Shown piece after piece: positions 45,827 to 56,700 of a stretch of 64,000 nucleotides of DNA; position 1 is the first letter of the stretch; each line of letters opens with the position of its first letter. A program made the position numbers and the translations under genes. The DNA lies in NCBI GenBank assembly GCA_032622095.1, contig CP136068.1, positions 181,786,796-181,850,795 of the forward strand. Direction: 5' to 3'. The notes below the pieces were generated by a model. The model worked only from the letters and a program-made list of their open reading frames with translations. It was not told the origin of the DNA and ran no database searches. The DNA comes from Siphonodentalium dalli. Its lineage: Eukaryota; Mollusca; Scaphopoda; Gadilida; Siphonodentaliidae.

Positions 45827-46470
45827 GGTAGCAATACACGATTTCAGGCAATTTTGCCAACCAGGGTGGGGGTACCGTAATTGAAATCAATGCTGACTTA
45901 TTATCTTCGGCAATGATCTCATCAAACATGTTTTATTTTCGACAGAAATTTTAGGTGTAATAATTTATTTGTACTTGAGGTTCTTCGTACAATTTGTCAT
46001 TGAGTTATGCCCTTGGTTTGCACACATAAAGCGCTCAATTATACCCATTTTTTCACTCAAATTGGTCATTTTCAACCCAAAAACAGACCATGATAGAGCG
46101 AATGTCAGTAAATAAGCTTCTTCCCCCTGATAGAGCTACGTTAGAGCTGAGAAATTTTTGAAATAAAAAAAAAGTTATCGTATCAATTTAAAAAAAATGT
46201 CTTGCGAACCCAGATGACATAATTCAGGGGAGATAAATCGGGCTATTTTCCTGTAACCAATAACACAGAGTTGGCCTTCAATGAATACGAAAACCATGTT
46301 GCGTATCCAAATTTTTTGAGAACTTTCCCAGTTGTGTAAAATAAATAAACCTTCAAACCAGTAATGACAAAGTTAACACAGGTTACACTGGCTGTTATGC
46401 CCCCCCCCCCAGATACTTATTTTTCTATTTTGCAGACCCCCTGCAACCCGTGAAATCGTGTACTGCTACC
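45827..46470. mobile_element. Harbinger-like MITE, 644 bp
   Basis: Ends GGTAGCAATACACGATTTCA and TGAAATCGTGTACTGCTACC are 20-bp inverted repeats with one mismatch. TTA flanks both sides (45824-45826, 46471-46473). A TWA 3-bp duplication and GG-starting ends are typical of PIF/Harbinger elements. The interior is unique AT-rich sequence with an 11-C run (46400-46410) and no transposase. Confidence 0.75.
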
Positions 46471-46699
46471 TTAGTGCTTGCTGGCGTGGTACTCACTCAA
46501 AGGAAAGTTGGTAATATTGAAAAATGCACATTCGCGTACCTGCGAAATACTAACAGAAGACGACTTAAACAATTATTTGCATATTGATAACTAGAGGCGT
46601 ACGATGCCCGCATGAATTATCATAATAATTATTGCTACATGTGTACATTTACAACGTATCAATATATTTCGGGATAGCAGGGTCTTTTTGAAACAATGA

Positions 46700-47210
46700 C
46701 AATATCCACAACACCGACATAATGTAAGTATGCTCAGCCTGTTTTCCAGACAATCAGCACGTTGTGGGATTTCTTTTAGGTTCACCATCGGCTTAGAATC
46801 GCCTTATTTTGGGTCCATAACGAACTGAACACGATAGTGTTTAAGTTTCATTACCGACTCATAATCCCTTATGATAAGTTCAGTATGGACGAAAAATATT
46901 ACGGATAACCCAACTCACAATTTCCCAGACTGTTTTGACTGTGAGCGGTGCCATCACGTTGACATAATGTAGGTATTCTCAGCCTGTTTTCCAGACAATC
47001 AGCACGTTATGGGGTACTACTATGATTTCTTGTAGATTCAATATCGGCTTAGAATCGCCTTATTTTGAGTCCATAATCAACTGAAAACGATAGTGTTTAA
47101 GTTTCATTACAGACTCATGAGACGCTACCAATTATGATAATGAAGTACATCTGCACTCCACAGGGTCCACATGAACGACATAGGGACACTCACACTTCAT
47201 CTTAATGTGA
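46700..47210 (+). repeat. Direct repeats with ~250-bp spacing
   Basis: CAGCCTGTTTTCCAGACAAT followed by CAGCACGTT and GGCTTAGAATCGCCTTATTT occurs near 46736 and 46980. The phrase GATAGTGTTTAAGTTTCATT follows each. A third, more distant copy of CAGCACGTTATG and TAGAATCGCTTCATTTTG is near 47567-47645. Confidence 0.75.
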
Positions 47211-47292
47211 GAAGTCGTTGCCTGACATGTTTGTATAGTGTCTTAGTCATGGTGGTAGAGCTCGTGTTAGGCACTTCATCTTAGTCGCGCCC

Positions 47293-47410
47293 AAATTGTG
47301 AGTAGGGTTATCCCTATTATTTTTCGTCCATAATGAACTTATCATAAGTAATTACTTATGATATGTTCATTATGGACGAAAAATAATACGGATAACCCAA
47401 CTCACAATTT
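47293..47410. repeat. Near-perfect 118-bp palindrome
   Basis: AAATTGTGAGTAGGGTTATC, CCTATTATTTTTCGTCCATA, ATGAACTTATCATAAGTAAT meets its inverse at the centre near 47352 with virtually no loop. A single, non-inverted copy of one arm is at about 46865-46925 (CATAATCCCTTATGATAAGT to CAACTCACAATTTC). This shows the palindrome arose by inverted duplication of that repeat. Confidence 0.85.
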
Positions 47411-47439
47411 CACAGACGTGTTTTGACTGTCACCGGCGC

Positions 47440-47900
47440 CATCAAACGGAACAATTGATATAAGTCCACCTTTTCAGAATAAAATAATATGAACCTATGT
47501 GAACATTATAGGTCAATTGTGAACCTATTTTGATGAGGATATGTTGGTATGCTGGTCAGTCTGTTCTCCCGAAAATCAGCACGTTATGTGCTTATAACCT
47601 ATTATTCGTTTTACGTTCATAAGCGGCGTAGAATCGCTTCATTTTGTGTCCGTGATCTAAACTGATTGGGAGGAAAATAATACGAATAAAGCAGTTCACA
47701 ACTTACCAGATGCATACTTTTAAAGTGTGTTTTCACTGTGGCCCGTCCATAAAGCGGAACAGCGGATTTAGGTCCACTATTGTGCTTATTTCAGAACGAA
47801 ATAATCATAAATGAACCTATATGTGACTGCTATAGGTATAATGATAACCTCTTTGTGCGAGGATATGTTGTTTCTGTTGGTCCTAATATTAATACACAAT
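47440..47900 (+). repeat. Dispersed repeat family, two copies in tandem
   Basis: CACTGTGGCCCGTCCATAAA-GCGGAACA, then TTAGGTCCAC, TTTCAGAACGAAATAAT, TGAACCTATATGTGA, TATAGGT and GAGGATATGTTG define the family. Copies lie at about 47430-47540 and 47735-47880. Others are near 51230-51320 (inverse), 57000-57115 (direct) and 16880-16960 (inverse). Confidence 0.65.
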
Positions 47901-48569
47901 GCTGTCAATGCTATCACAGGCAAACAAAATTAACCATTTCCATTTAAATACTGGAACATGTTTCCTGGGCTCAGCGTGTTCGTATGCTGACACGAATGGG
48001 TCGACTTCCTCACCATTGATCAGTGAAGCTCGCTCTTAATGTTTAAAAACGTCGTCATGAATAATAAATCAGCATTTCAAAGACGTCATTTATGATTTAT
48101 GGCATGTTCAGATGTACATGTAGCTGCAAGAACATCTCTGCAATAAAATACCAGGCAAAAATATACCCTGATATGTTTTGCTGCAAAAATTACAAACATG
48201 AGAGAACTTGGCTGTTTGTGTATCGATGGTTGGGCAATCAGAACAGTATTGTTCGTGCTGGTTCTAGTGAACTGTTTCGGGTCAACAACCTATAATCCAT
48301 ATTGGCAATTCATAACATTGTGAAAGTTCCAACTGTTTAGCATTGTTGCCGAAGTTGGGGTGGGGTGGAATGTCGCCAAGTTTCTGGGAATTTCACACCA
48401 CATATAGATAGTAATTTTTCAATATAGTAGGGTGTTTTTAGACAGTAGCATATGTTTCTATATTTAGTTAAACTGTTGGTCTAAAATTGCTATATGATTG
48501 GATTTTTTGTTAACGTTTGAGGTATTATATGGAACTTTCCAACAGTTGGACAGTTTAAGGTACCAGCCG
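47901..48569. other. Unique stretch plus a ladder-family relative
   Basis: About 48310-48560 carries CCAACTGTTTAGCATTGTTG, GAAGTTGGGGTGGGG and TTTCCAACAGTTGGACAGTTT, resembling the 35.85-kb ladder unit. No gene was seen; a 67-codon Cys-rich frame at 48092-48295 is unsupported. Confidence 0.4.
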
Positions 48570-48722
48570 GATAATTAAAACAAATCAAGGGTGTATAAAT
48601 GGTATTGCACAGACATGGGAGATAATTAAAAAATCAAGGGTGTACAAATGGTATTGCGCAAACATGGGAGATAATTAAAAAATCAAGGGTGTACAAATGG
48701 TATTGCGCAAACATGGGAGATT
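48570..48722 (+). repeat. Minisatellite, ~49-bp unit, 3 copies
   Basis: ATAATTAAAAAATCAAGGGT followed by GTACAAATGGTATTGCGCAA and ACATGGGAG; CAAGGG falls at 48586, 48634 and 48683. Confidence 0.9.
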
Positions 48723-48776
48723 GGCCTAGTTATGAAAATGTATCGGTCAGCATGAAAACTTGTCCACGTGGCTTAA

Positions 48777-49118
48777 CCCTTTACCCAACAAACCGGCCAA
48801 AACCGGCCAAATAAAGCTTCAACAGCCTAAAATATCTTCGGTCTGTCTCAATAGAACCATACAAATATGGATATCATTGGAACCGGCTCCTTGACCACAT
48901 TGTGATAGTTAGGTCGCCTCGCATATATAAGAGAATGCATTGGCTTAACAACATCTTTTTTTAACACTTTTTTACCATTTTTTCTTACATTCTTTAACAA
49001 TTTTATAATTTTTAATGTGTTAAGCCAATGCATTCTCTTATATATGCGAGGCGACCTATGGTCGACTCGCATTTATAAGAGAATGCATTGGCACAGGGCC
49101 CTTCTGTTGGGTAAAGGG
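48777..49118 (+). mobile_element. piggyBac-like MITE, copy D
   Basis: Flanked by TTAA at 48773-48776 and 49119-49122, with CCCTTTACCCAACAAACCGG and TGTTGGGTAAAGGG ends. It keeps one full 68-bp palindrome at the right and half of the other at the left. It is closely similar to copy B. Confidence 0.85.
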
Positions 49119-49122
49119 TTAA

Positions 49123-49769
49123 TTAGCTTTTGCTATTTAAATGGCTTTTATCCTCATACAATCGCATTCATCGATATAATATCTTCGCACTCCCCTGGGT
49201 CGGGAGCTATTTGAAAGATGTATGGGAACAGCACTGCCAATAGGTCGTAATCATATAGTGGAAATGAAGACACACCGTTAACGGTATACGAACATAGGTT
49301 AGTCAAGTTCGCCAGCCTATGCCCATTATATACCGGCGAGGAAAGTGGCGCGGAATAATTATTTCAACCACAGTGTCGGAATGATCACGAAGAATCTGCT
49401 GAAATATTGGTTTATTTATTATTAGTGGAGCGGCATTTTGTCAATTGGTCATGGTCTGTGGAGGCCACGGTGCATTTGGTTTAAAAATTCGACAACGCAT
49501 TACCCCAGGGATCGTATTCAGCAACTGGGTTTTTTTATTTTATAAACCAGGTATATATTCTTTGGTAGCGGCTGAATACTCACGGTACAATCACTGGAAT
49601 ATTTACAGCCTCACAATATCATCGATGCGATTGATTCTCACTTTGCCAAGACTGCAGAAATATCGCCAGCAAGGTTTGAGAGTCGCGCCTATAGTCTGTA
49701 TTCATTAAATAACAGTTTGCTCCCGATGCAGTGTTGTTTTAGCATGCCGCCTGAATGCGTTTCAAATGA
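49123..49769. other. Unique stretch, no gene seen
   Basis: No repeat recognised; an 87-codon frame at 49445-49708 is not recognisable. Confidence 0.4.
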
Positions 49770-49975
49770 GTCGTCATCAGATGAGTGATTGTTATGTTCA
49801 CTCAGTGGAATAGTAGTAAACTGTTGTTTTGTAAAGAGATTGTTGTGGTCCGTCATTCAACATATCTAGTCCATTATTCTGGAACCGTCTGCCAGATAAC
49901 TGATCCATTTATACCATTTTGTGAATTTAAATCTGGACTAAAGACTCATTTATTTGAAAGAGTTTTTAAAATGTA
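49770..49975 (+). pseudogene. LINE ORF2 C-terminal fragment
   Basis: One frame reads GPSFNISSPLFWNRLPDN and stops. The next frame continues ITDPFIPFCEFKSGLKTHLF then ERVFKM and a TAA at 49973-49975. The order FS.S.P.LWN.LPD.I followed by F...LK..LF is the conserved C-terminus of the reverse-transcriptase protein of CR1/jockey-like LINEs. A single frameshift at about 49893 breaks it. It may belong to the same LINE family as the fragment at 38.15 kb, which covers the adjacent upstream part of such a protein. Non-functional. Confidence 0.7.
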
Positions 49976-51027
49976 ACTGTAAAGATAAATGGAAATGCAA
50001 ATCTAAATAGTTTGGAAATAAGGACAATATTTATTTATCATACACAAATGTGATAAATCATTAAAACCACAAAAGCAAAGATGACAAACCATTAGAACCA
50101 CAAAAGAAATGAGGAATAGACAATAAGCGACAGACGATTGAACTAAGGGATTATACACCTTAGTTTACACCTTAGCGTTTGCCGATTGAACGAGTAGTTG
50201 CTCACCGTGTTTCTGTTGACCAGTGTCTGTTCGTTTGGATTCTCCAGTCGATCATAAACAACGATCGAGTCCCATAGAATCCGACATGATGACGTCACGA
50301 GGAATGATGCGAACAGCGAGATGTGCAGCTGAATTCTCTGTTGTTTTCGTAATTGCCTGGAACCGATCAAGATGAATAATTTAGCCCTTTAAACTGAATG
50401 TATTCTGCCAATAAGTGAGATATAGTACACATTGTGACGGCCCATATATATAAGCAGACGACACGTATATTAAGAGATGTAGAAGTATTCTTATTCATTG
50501 ACTGGAAATGTCCAAATACTGGGGGGGGGGGGGTACATTGTAAAAACGGCAACTTCAAGCTTTGGTGGCCATTCTTGTGATGACCAGTCGTTCCCGTGTT
50601 GACCTGGTTACGATCGTTCATGGCCCATAACTTAATTCCCCATGACGGGTTGCGCTCCAAAATACACAGACTATTATTCCTTTTTAATTTTCACCGGTAT
50701 CGAAATAGGTCGATACATATCTGAAAGACCCATTCTGTAACCAAAATGACACATTCAAGTAATGAAAATTACAACTATGAACATGATGTTCAAAGTCCAA
50801 TGTGAACCTATTTGCACGTGGATATGTTGTTGATCACGTGGTGCTTCAGCGCATTTGAATGTTTCTGCATTAACCCAAATCAGAAGTCTTTTTTCCGTTT
50901 TACAATCTAAACCTCACCAAGGAGCTCAAAGTTAGTCCCCTGAGACATGTTCATGTAATTAGTTTAACAACTGAAGATATCTCTTTGTTGAACTAATTGT
51001 CTGAACGTTTCCACGTGTTATTTTCCT
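49976..51027. other. Mostly unique stretch
   Basis: No gene accepted. A 13-G run lies at 50521-50533. About 50745-50840 has GAACATGATGTTC and AATGTGAACCTATTTGCACG then GGATATGTTG, a relative of the 47.4-kb dispersed family. Confidence 0.45.
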
Positions 51028-51183
51028 AAGCACAATACGGGCTTATTTCATATCGAAATAATCCCATATAGGGCTGTTTTAATATCCAGCCTTTATGTCC
51101 ATACATAACGTATTTGGGTTCTCGTGTATTGTCGATATGAGCTTATGTCACGCAATTATGAAATAAGCCCGTATTGTTCCTGT
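51028..51183. mobile_element. Small MITE with ACAATACGGGCTTATTTCAT ends
   Basis: GCACAATACGGGCTTATTTC at 51030 is matched by GAAATAAGCCCGTATTGT ending near 51178. The total length is about 150 bp with no coding content. Confidence 0.65.
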
Positions 51184-52449
51184 TTGCATGATAACAGAAT
51201 GCACAATTACAATATCGTCGCGGAAATACGCACATAATCGACCTATATAATGTGCAAATAGGTTCATAGTTTATTCTGAGATAAGCAGGGAATGGACTCA
51301 TATCCGTTATTCCTTTTCATGACGCGGCCACATTGAACAAAACTTGTTAAAGAGCGCGCACCTGATGAGTCGTGAATTTGTTTATTTGTCATGGTCCACA
51401 CACAATGGACCTCTGCTGAAATCATTATGAGTCAATAATGTGACTTATTTTCAGTTCATTATGGAATCAAAATGAGGCGATCCTAAGCAGATTATCGACC
51501 TAAAACAAATTCTATTCTAAGCAGATAATTTGCGGGTTTTCGGGAGAACAGGCTGCACAGACTGCACTGTCAGTTAAAGAGGCATTCAGGGTTCAATACT
51601 ATTTATTTATTTTCTTTACCAAACCTAGTTTACTTGTTATTTTATTTATAATGTTAAATAGCATGATTTGAACACGAAGTGCTTCAAGAACTGGTTGATA
51701 TTGAATTGTTAATGCATTTATGTCATTCAGTTTCAACGTTTTGGAGGGACACCAAATATTATTTCGCTAACTTTCCAATAACAAACTTATATTCATATGT
51801 ATATTTAGATATCATATTTGTTTTTTAACATTGTAACAGAATAAAGCAGAAAGTAGTAACATTAAGTTATACTGTATTATGTCGTTGATATAACTGAATG
51901 TCTCTACCACGCATGCATCTTTAATTCACCTGGCGACTTATTTTTCAACTTGTTCAGCCCTCCTGCAACAGTCAACAGTCTGTACACTGATAGTTGTAAA
52001 CTACCGACAAAAAATAAACCATAGTGTTTCGTTTGCTTACGTGACGTATCATCGCTGGTGGCTGAGAAGACGTAATGTTAAATTAATTCGCCCTGAGCGA
52101 GGAATCACGCGATACGGAAAATTGCCAATTTGTTTCTTAATGATAGTAATTGAACTTTTCAATCTGGCTTAATAAATAGGATGCTGACTCGAACGTAAGA
52201 TTCAATTCTCTCTTAATGTTCTTTCTCAAAGGGTTCTTTTTTGTTATGTAGCCACTCAGTTTAAGATATCTCACCCACGTGGAGGAACGTTGACGAAGTT
52301 CGATAATTGAACTATACTACGCGTAGGTTCTCTTGTTTAAAAGACGTAATATAACAATAGACTCATATTCCACCGTAATCGAAATACAGAAAACAAAGGA
52401 TACCAGCCGTGTACATAACCTTCATATAGATGGGCTTTAAATATAGAAT
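51184..52449. other. Mostly unique stretch
   Basis: Apart from an inverse copy of the dispersed family at about 51230-51320, and the inverse of the AATCGCCTTATTTT / ATTATGGA piece near 51460-51560, nothing is recognised. No protein-like frame. Confidence 0.45.
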
Positions 52450-52580
52450 ATACGTATAGTGTTTCTGGATAACAAATTTAATCCACTCGTGGGATTGGCG
52501 ATTTACACCACGAGCTTCAGCGAGTGGTGTATATCGCCAATCCCACAAGTGGATTAAATTTGTTATTCTATGCGTATACT
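52450..52580. mobile_element. Near-perfect hairpin (131 bp)
   Basis: Arms run ATACGTATAGTGTTTCTGGA / TAACAAATTTAATCCACTCG / TGGGATTGGCGATTTACACC and back, with a loop of about 15 bp around GAGCTTCAGCG. Confidence 0.85.
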
Positions 52581-52747
52581 TTGTTTATGCCACGATCTTT
52601 ACAATGCGATGGATAAACACTTTCCGTTCAAATTGTATGGAGAAAGTTTAATCCAATCTGCGAAGTTTAATCAACGGTAGGCACGTTTAATCAACAGGTG
52701 TTGATTAAATGTAAAATTTAAACAGATGGCTTTATTTATATATAGAG

Positions 52748-52891
52748 GATCTCACATGAGTTTCTATTTTATACGGAATTTATCAACCGAGTTCACTAAA
52801 TTCGATTTGAGCCGAGGTTTACCGAGGCTCAAATAAAATTTAGTGGACGAGGTTGATAAATTACGTATAAAATAGAACGAGTTTGAGATAC
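52748..52891. mobile_element. Hairpin (144 bp)
   Basis: GATCTCACATGAGTTTCTAT then TTTATACGGAATTTATCAAC and CGAGTTCACTAAATT pair with AATTTAGTGGACGAGGTTGA, TAAATTACGTATAAAATAGA and ACGAGTTTGAGATAC. The loop contains a second short palindrome, GAGCC...GGCTC. Confidence 0.8.
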
Positions 52892-53217
52892 TTTTTATCA
52901 CATGGTCATATAATCGCTTAAATTTTATCGAAAACAACAATAATTAACAGACAGAGAACTTTGTTCCAAAGAGCAGCGTGACGCCATTGCACGCGACGAT
53001 ATTACACGTGTCTATTACGCTCGAATATTACATAGGAAAATAGTGCTAATCATGTGATAAAGTAAGATAGGCGATCGTGGTATAAACAAGTTTAACCAAT
53101 CATAAACATGCGAATTTAACCAATCAGCTCAAACTACCATACGTTTATAAGATAAACATTACTGCGCGTCAATGGACAGGAAGGAGAGTCACACAAACAA
53201 TGTGTATGCATTCAATA
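52892..53217. other. Unique stretch, no gene seen
   Basis: AT-rich; TTTAACCAATCA occurs twice near 53090-53127. Nothing else is visible. Confidence 0.4.
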
Positions 53218-53275
53218 AATATCTACATGTAGATACATAATACACAACACATTGTGTTCCTCACCGTGAATTGAA
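53218..53275 (+). repeat. Left direct repeat flanking 422-bp insertion
   Basis: AATATCTACATGTAGATA followed by CACAACACATTGTGTTCCTC and ACCGTGAATTGAA; 58 bp. It matches 53698-53759 except for one substitution and a few inserted bases. Confidence 0.85.
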
Positions 53276-53697
53276 TTTATCGGGAGCTACATGTATATAT
53301 TCTCATCCAATGCACACTACGATGACCTTTAACTATATTTATCGGGAACTACAGGTATATATACTCATCCAATGCATGCTACGATGACCTTTATCTATAT
53401 TTGTGTAACTATGGGTGTGTAACTTCTCTGTATACCCAATATATACATGTATATGCCTTATACTATTATCGCATAATTAAAACTTCACATAACCGATGAA
53501 TAATCAACCGTTCTACTATCCTAACTGTTTTTGTTGACTTTTAGATAGCCGTGGGTTCACGCCTTCCGGTTACCAGTCGATGCATCACGCGGGTTTTTAT
53601 CTGCCTGCTTGGTGTGTCGGTGTGGTGCTTGCGGACCTTGCCAATAAGTTATCATTCCTGACATCCCCTTTGGCATAATTGCCATAAACCATAAAAC
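53276..53697 (+). mobile_element. Retroposon-like insertion, copy 1
   Basis: A 422-bp block with about two 66-bp units at its left (CTACATGTATATATTCTCAT, CCAATGCACACTACGATGAC), unique middle sequence, and CCATAAACCATAAAA at its right. A nearly identical copy lies inverted at 62699-63119, which fixes the boundaries. The A-rich right end and flanking direct repeats suggest retroposition, but no tRNA-like promoter was recognised, so the class is unknown. Confidence 0.7.
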
Positions 53698-53759
53698 AAT
53701 ATCTACATGCAGATGGGAGAATAATACACAACACATTGTGTTCCTCACCGTGAATTGAA
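53698..53759 (+). repeat. Right direct repeat flanking 422-bp insertion
   Basis: AATATCTACATGCAGATGGG then AGAATAATACACAACACATT and GTGTTCCTCACCGTGAATTG; 62 bp, the partner of 53218-53275. Confidence 0.85.
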
Positions 53760-56700
53760 AATTAAGGTTCCAATTTCGCCCATTTGACTGAGGACAAATT
53801 TGAACCCGACGGGACCAAATTTGCTGCACTAGCTTCATAAATGATCACGGTCACCCAAGGTCGACCGACACATACTTACCGGAAACACAGGAAAATGGCT
53901 AACGCCGGAATGATGCAACATATACTAATGACGTCACAAACTATACCCGTGACGACTGAACTGCGGAAACCCTGCAACGAAAGGAAAGCGATGCGATACA
54001 CATTATACATGTATCCGAATCTGAAATAAATATTATGAAATACAAATTGGACATTGTCGATATAGAAGTTATCACACGATTCAACTGTCGACTTCACAGT
54101 TAGATAGCGATTTTAACGATGGTGCAACTGAGGCCAGGTTCGTCATATTCAGCGTAAACTTGGCTTATATAACATGATCGGTTTAAAGAGTCGTCTGACA
54201 GCTAAACATTCATTTAGTTCAAAATCTATACTGAATGTCAAAGTAACGGATTTGTCATAATCAGTTCAATTGTAGTGGCCCAGGGTCGTCGGGCTAATCA
54301 ATCGAACACGCCTAATGCCTGCTTTGTTTCCGGACAACTGTTTCATACATAACCCTCGCCCTGTCATATCCGCAGTGAAAATCTGATCAGCAAGAAAATC
54401 ATCCTGTAAGTTATATGTCAATATTTAAAGTATAAATAGCGTTTTTCTTTGGTGTTCTTCGGGGAAATTCGTGGTCTAAAAGTTTCGTTAATTCTAAAAT
54501 GTCGTATAATTTATTCTCGAACCTAAGATCATTATGATTGGATTGTCTTGAAGAAGAATAGAGTTATCTCCCATGGCGTATCCTCCTGATCCCGTGTGAC
54601 AGGGACTAACATGGCAGCTGGAATCGTCAAAACAAACTGGTACGAAATGTCGTATGGGCAAGATTTCTAGTAATTTTCTACTTTGTACTTCTAAAAAGTC
54701 GTATGACACCATAACATAACGTGTTCTCATTAGAAAGAAGATAATTGAAAGTTTAAAACATTAGAAAAACAATAACTGTGATAGGAGGTGCTATTGTGTA
54801 AAGTTATTTGCAAATACCAATTATTGTTCCCTCGCTAAATAGTTGTTTGTCACCGCAGGAAGGTGAAAATGACATAATGTACTGAATAACTAATCTGCAT
54901 AGTAGCATGTGTTTACTCTCTCAATGAATTTGAATTTGTTTACATGAACACAGTAATATGCTATGGGATTACCGCGGGTTTCTAGACAACCATTATATGC
55001 GTAAAGTTACAGAGGAAAGTAATAAAATCACAAGCCCACCCCGATATTGGCAGAAATGTCATCATTTTAACTGTGATAATATGTGACCCGCCATATCAAA
55101 TCCAGTCGTAAGTCGGCATGTTTTACGAAGGACCTTTTGTGCCCATATTTGACAATTTGAACAGTTTTGAACATAATAAATGTATAATAAATAAGTTATG
55201 GCATGTTGCATATGGGACGGTGAGGTGAACAACGACACCCTCGGAAAGAAGCTTTGAGCAATATAAAACTGAAATAAATAAACTTGTCCAGATGTAATTA
55301 AGACATTTAAGCCTAGATCATTGTGTGCGTGGAACAAGAGCGAGCAACTGTTTCAGACATTAATGTGACTCTCATTGGCTAGAACATAACTGAGTGCATC
55401 AAGCCAATAAGTGAATTATTTGCATTTCTATCAACTCAGATGATCTGATCTGTCACTCTAACCTAAAGTATCAAAGTCTGGTATAGTGACTGCTTGTCAT
55501 TTATATATATAAAAGAGTAGGATCTGTCTGTCTGTTCGGATTTTTCTCCCAGACCATTCGAGTTAGGGACTATTTTGTAAAATACTCGAGCGCAATGCGC
55601 TCTCGTGTTTGAACAATACCCCTACCTCTCGTGACTGATGTCACGTCAACAGTTCAATCAAGTGATTACTCTCTATATAACGACATATTAAGCGAGGTGT
55701 CAGACGTTAGATTACTTATGTGTCTCTGTCGTCTGAACCAACGACACATCGACCCAAAAGGTCCAGTGCAAGGGAGTAAAGAAATGAAATGAATAAATAC
55801 ATCGGAATATATTAGATTGCAATCGACCTAATAACCGCTCACACACAGTAGAAGGGCACCATCCGTGTCACTGATAGCCGACTTCTCATTCCATAAGGCG
55901 TCAGGCAGATGATGAAATGCCAACGAAATGACAAACCAAGAGATCAGTTGATCGATTATACCATAAATCGTGATTAGTTTTGACCTTTTCTCGAAGCGCC
56001 GAATATTCGTGAATTTGGAAGAATAATATTAAGCGTTGGTCTCGGAATGCCAAGCGTACAACGTGCCGGGTCTCACACCACACTTCTCGAATCAATGGTT
56101 AACCATAATCCGAATTGTCTACGCTTTACCGTCAACGATCAATTTATTACTATACTGACAAATGGCAGTCCCGCTCTAAGCCGAACTATATGTAAAATGA
56201 CCCGTCGCTTCTTCAGTGTTCGTGCTGAGCAAACAATAGTTTGGCAACCATTGATATGATACATGAGACAGAGCCTCCTTGTGCATCTTAGCACATTACG
56301 AAATTGTATTATTTTATATTTTATAATCACACGTTCTGTATGTAATGTTATCCATTGTATTAGCAAACTGTCCTTGTGTGGCTGTTTTTTACAAAAAAAA
56401 AACAGTATGATATATTATCATATTTGTTGCACTCTAACAAGCGTGAACAACCTGCGGGTTTTGTCACTAGGTTTGATCTAAAAAACAATATTACTGGCTG
56501 TGTAATCTCCCGCTGCGCTGTTTGTCAATCGGAAAGTATTAATTAAGTTTCGGGACAGTTTCACTCAATTTGCATGTGCTACTGATACATAATATACCCC
56601 ATCTACCATCAGTTGGAATATCTTATTTCATCACAGTTATTAGCCTTCCTCTGACATCTGCCAAATCCATGGCAGTCTGGTCTCTTAGGGAGTTCATAAA

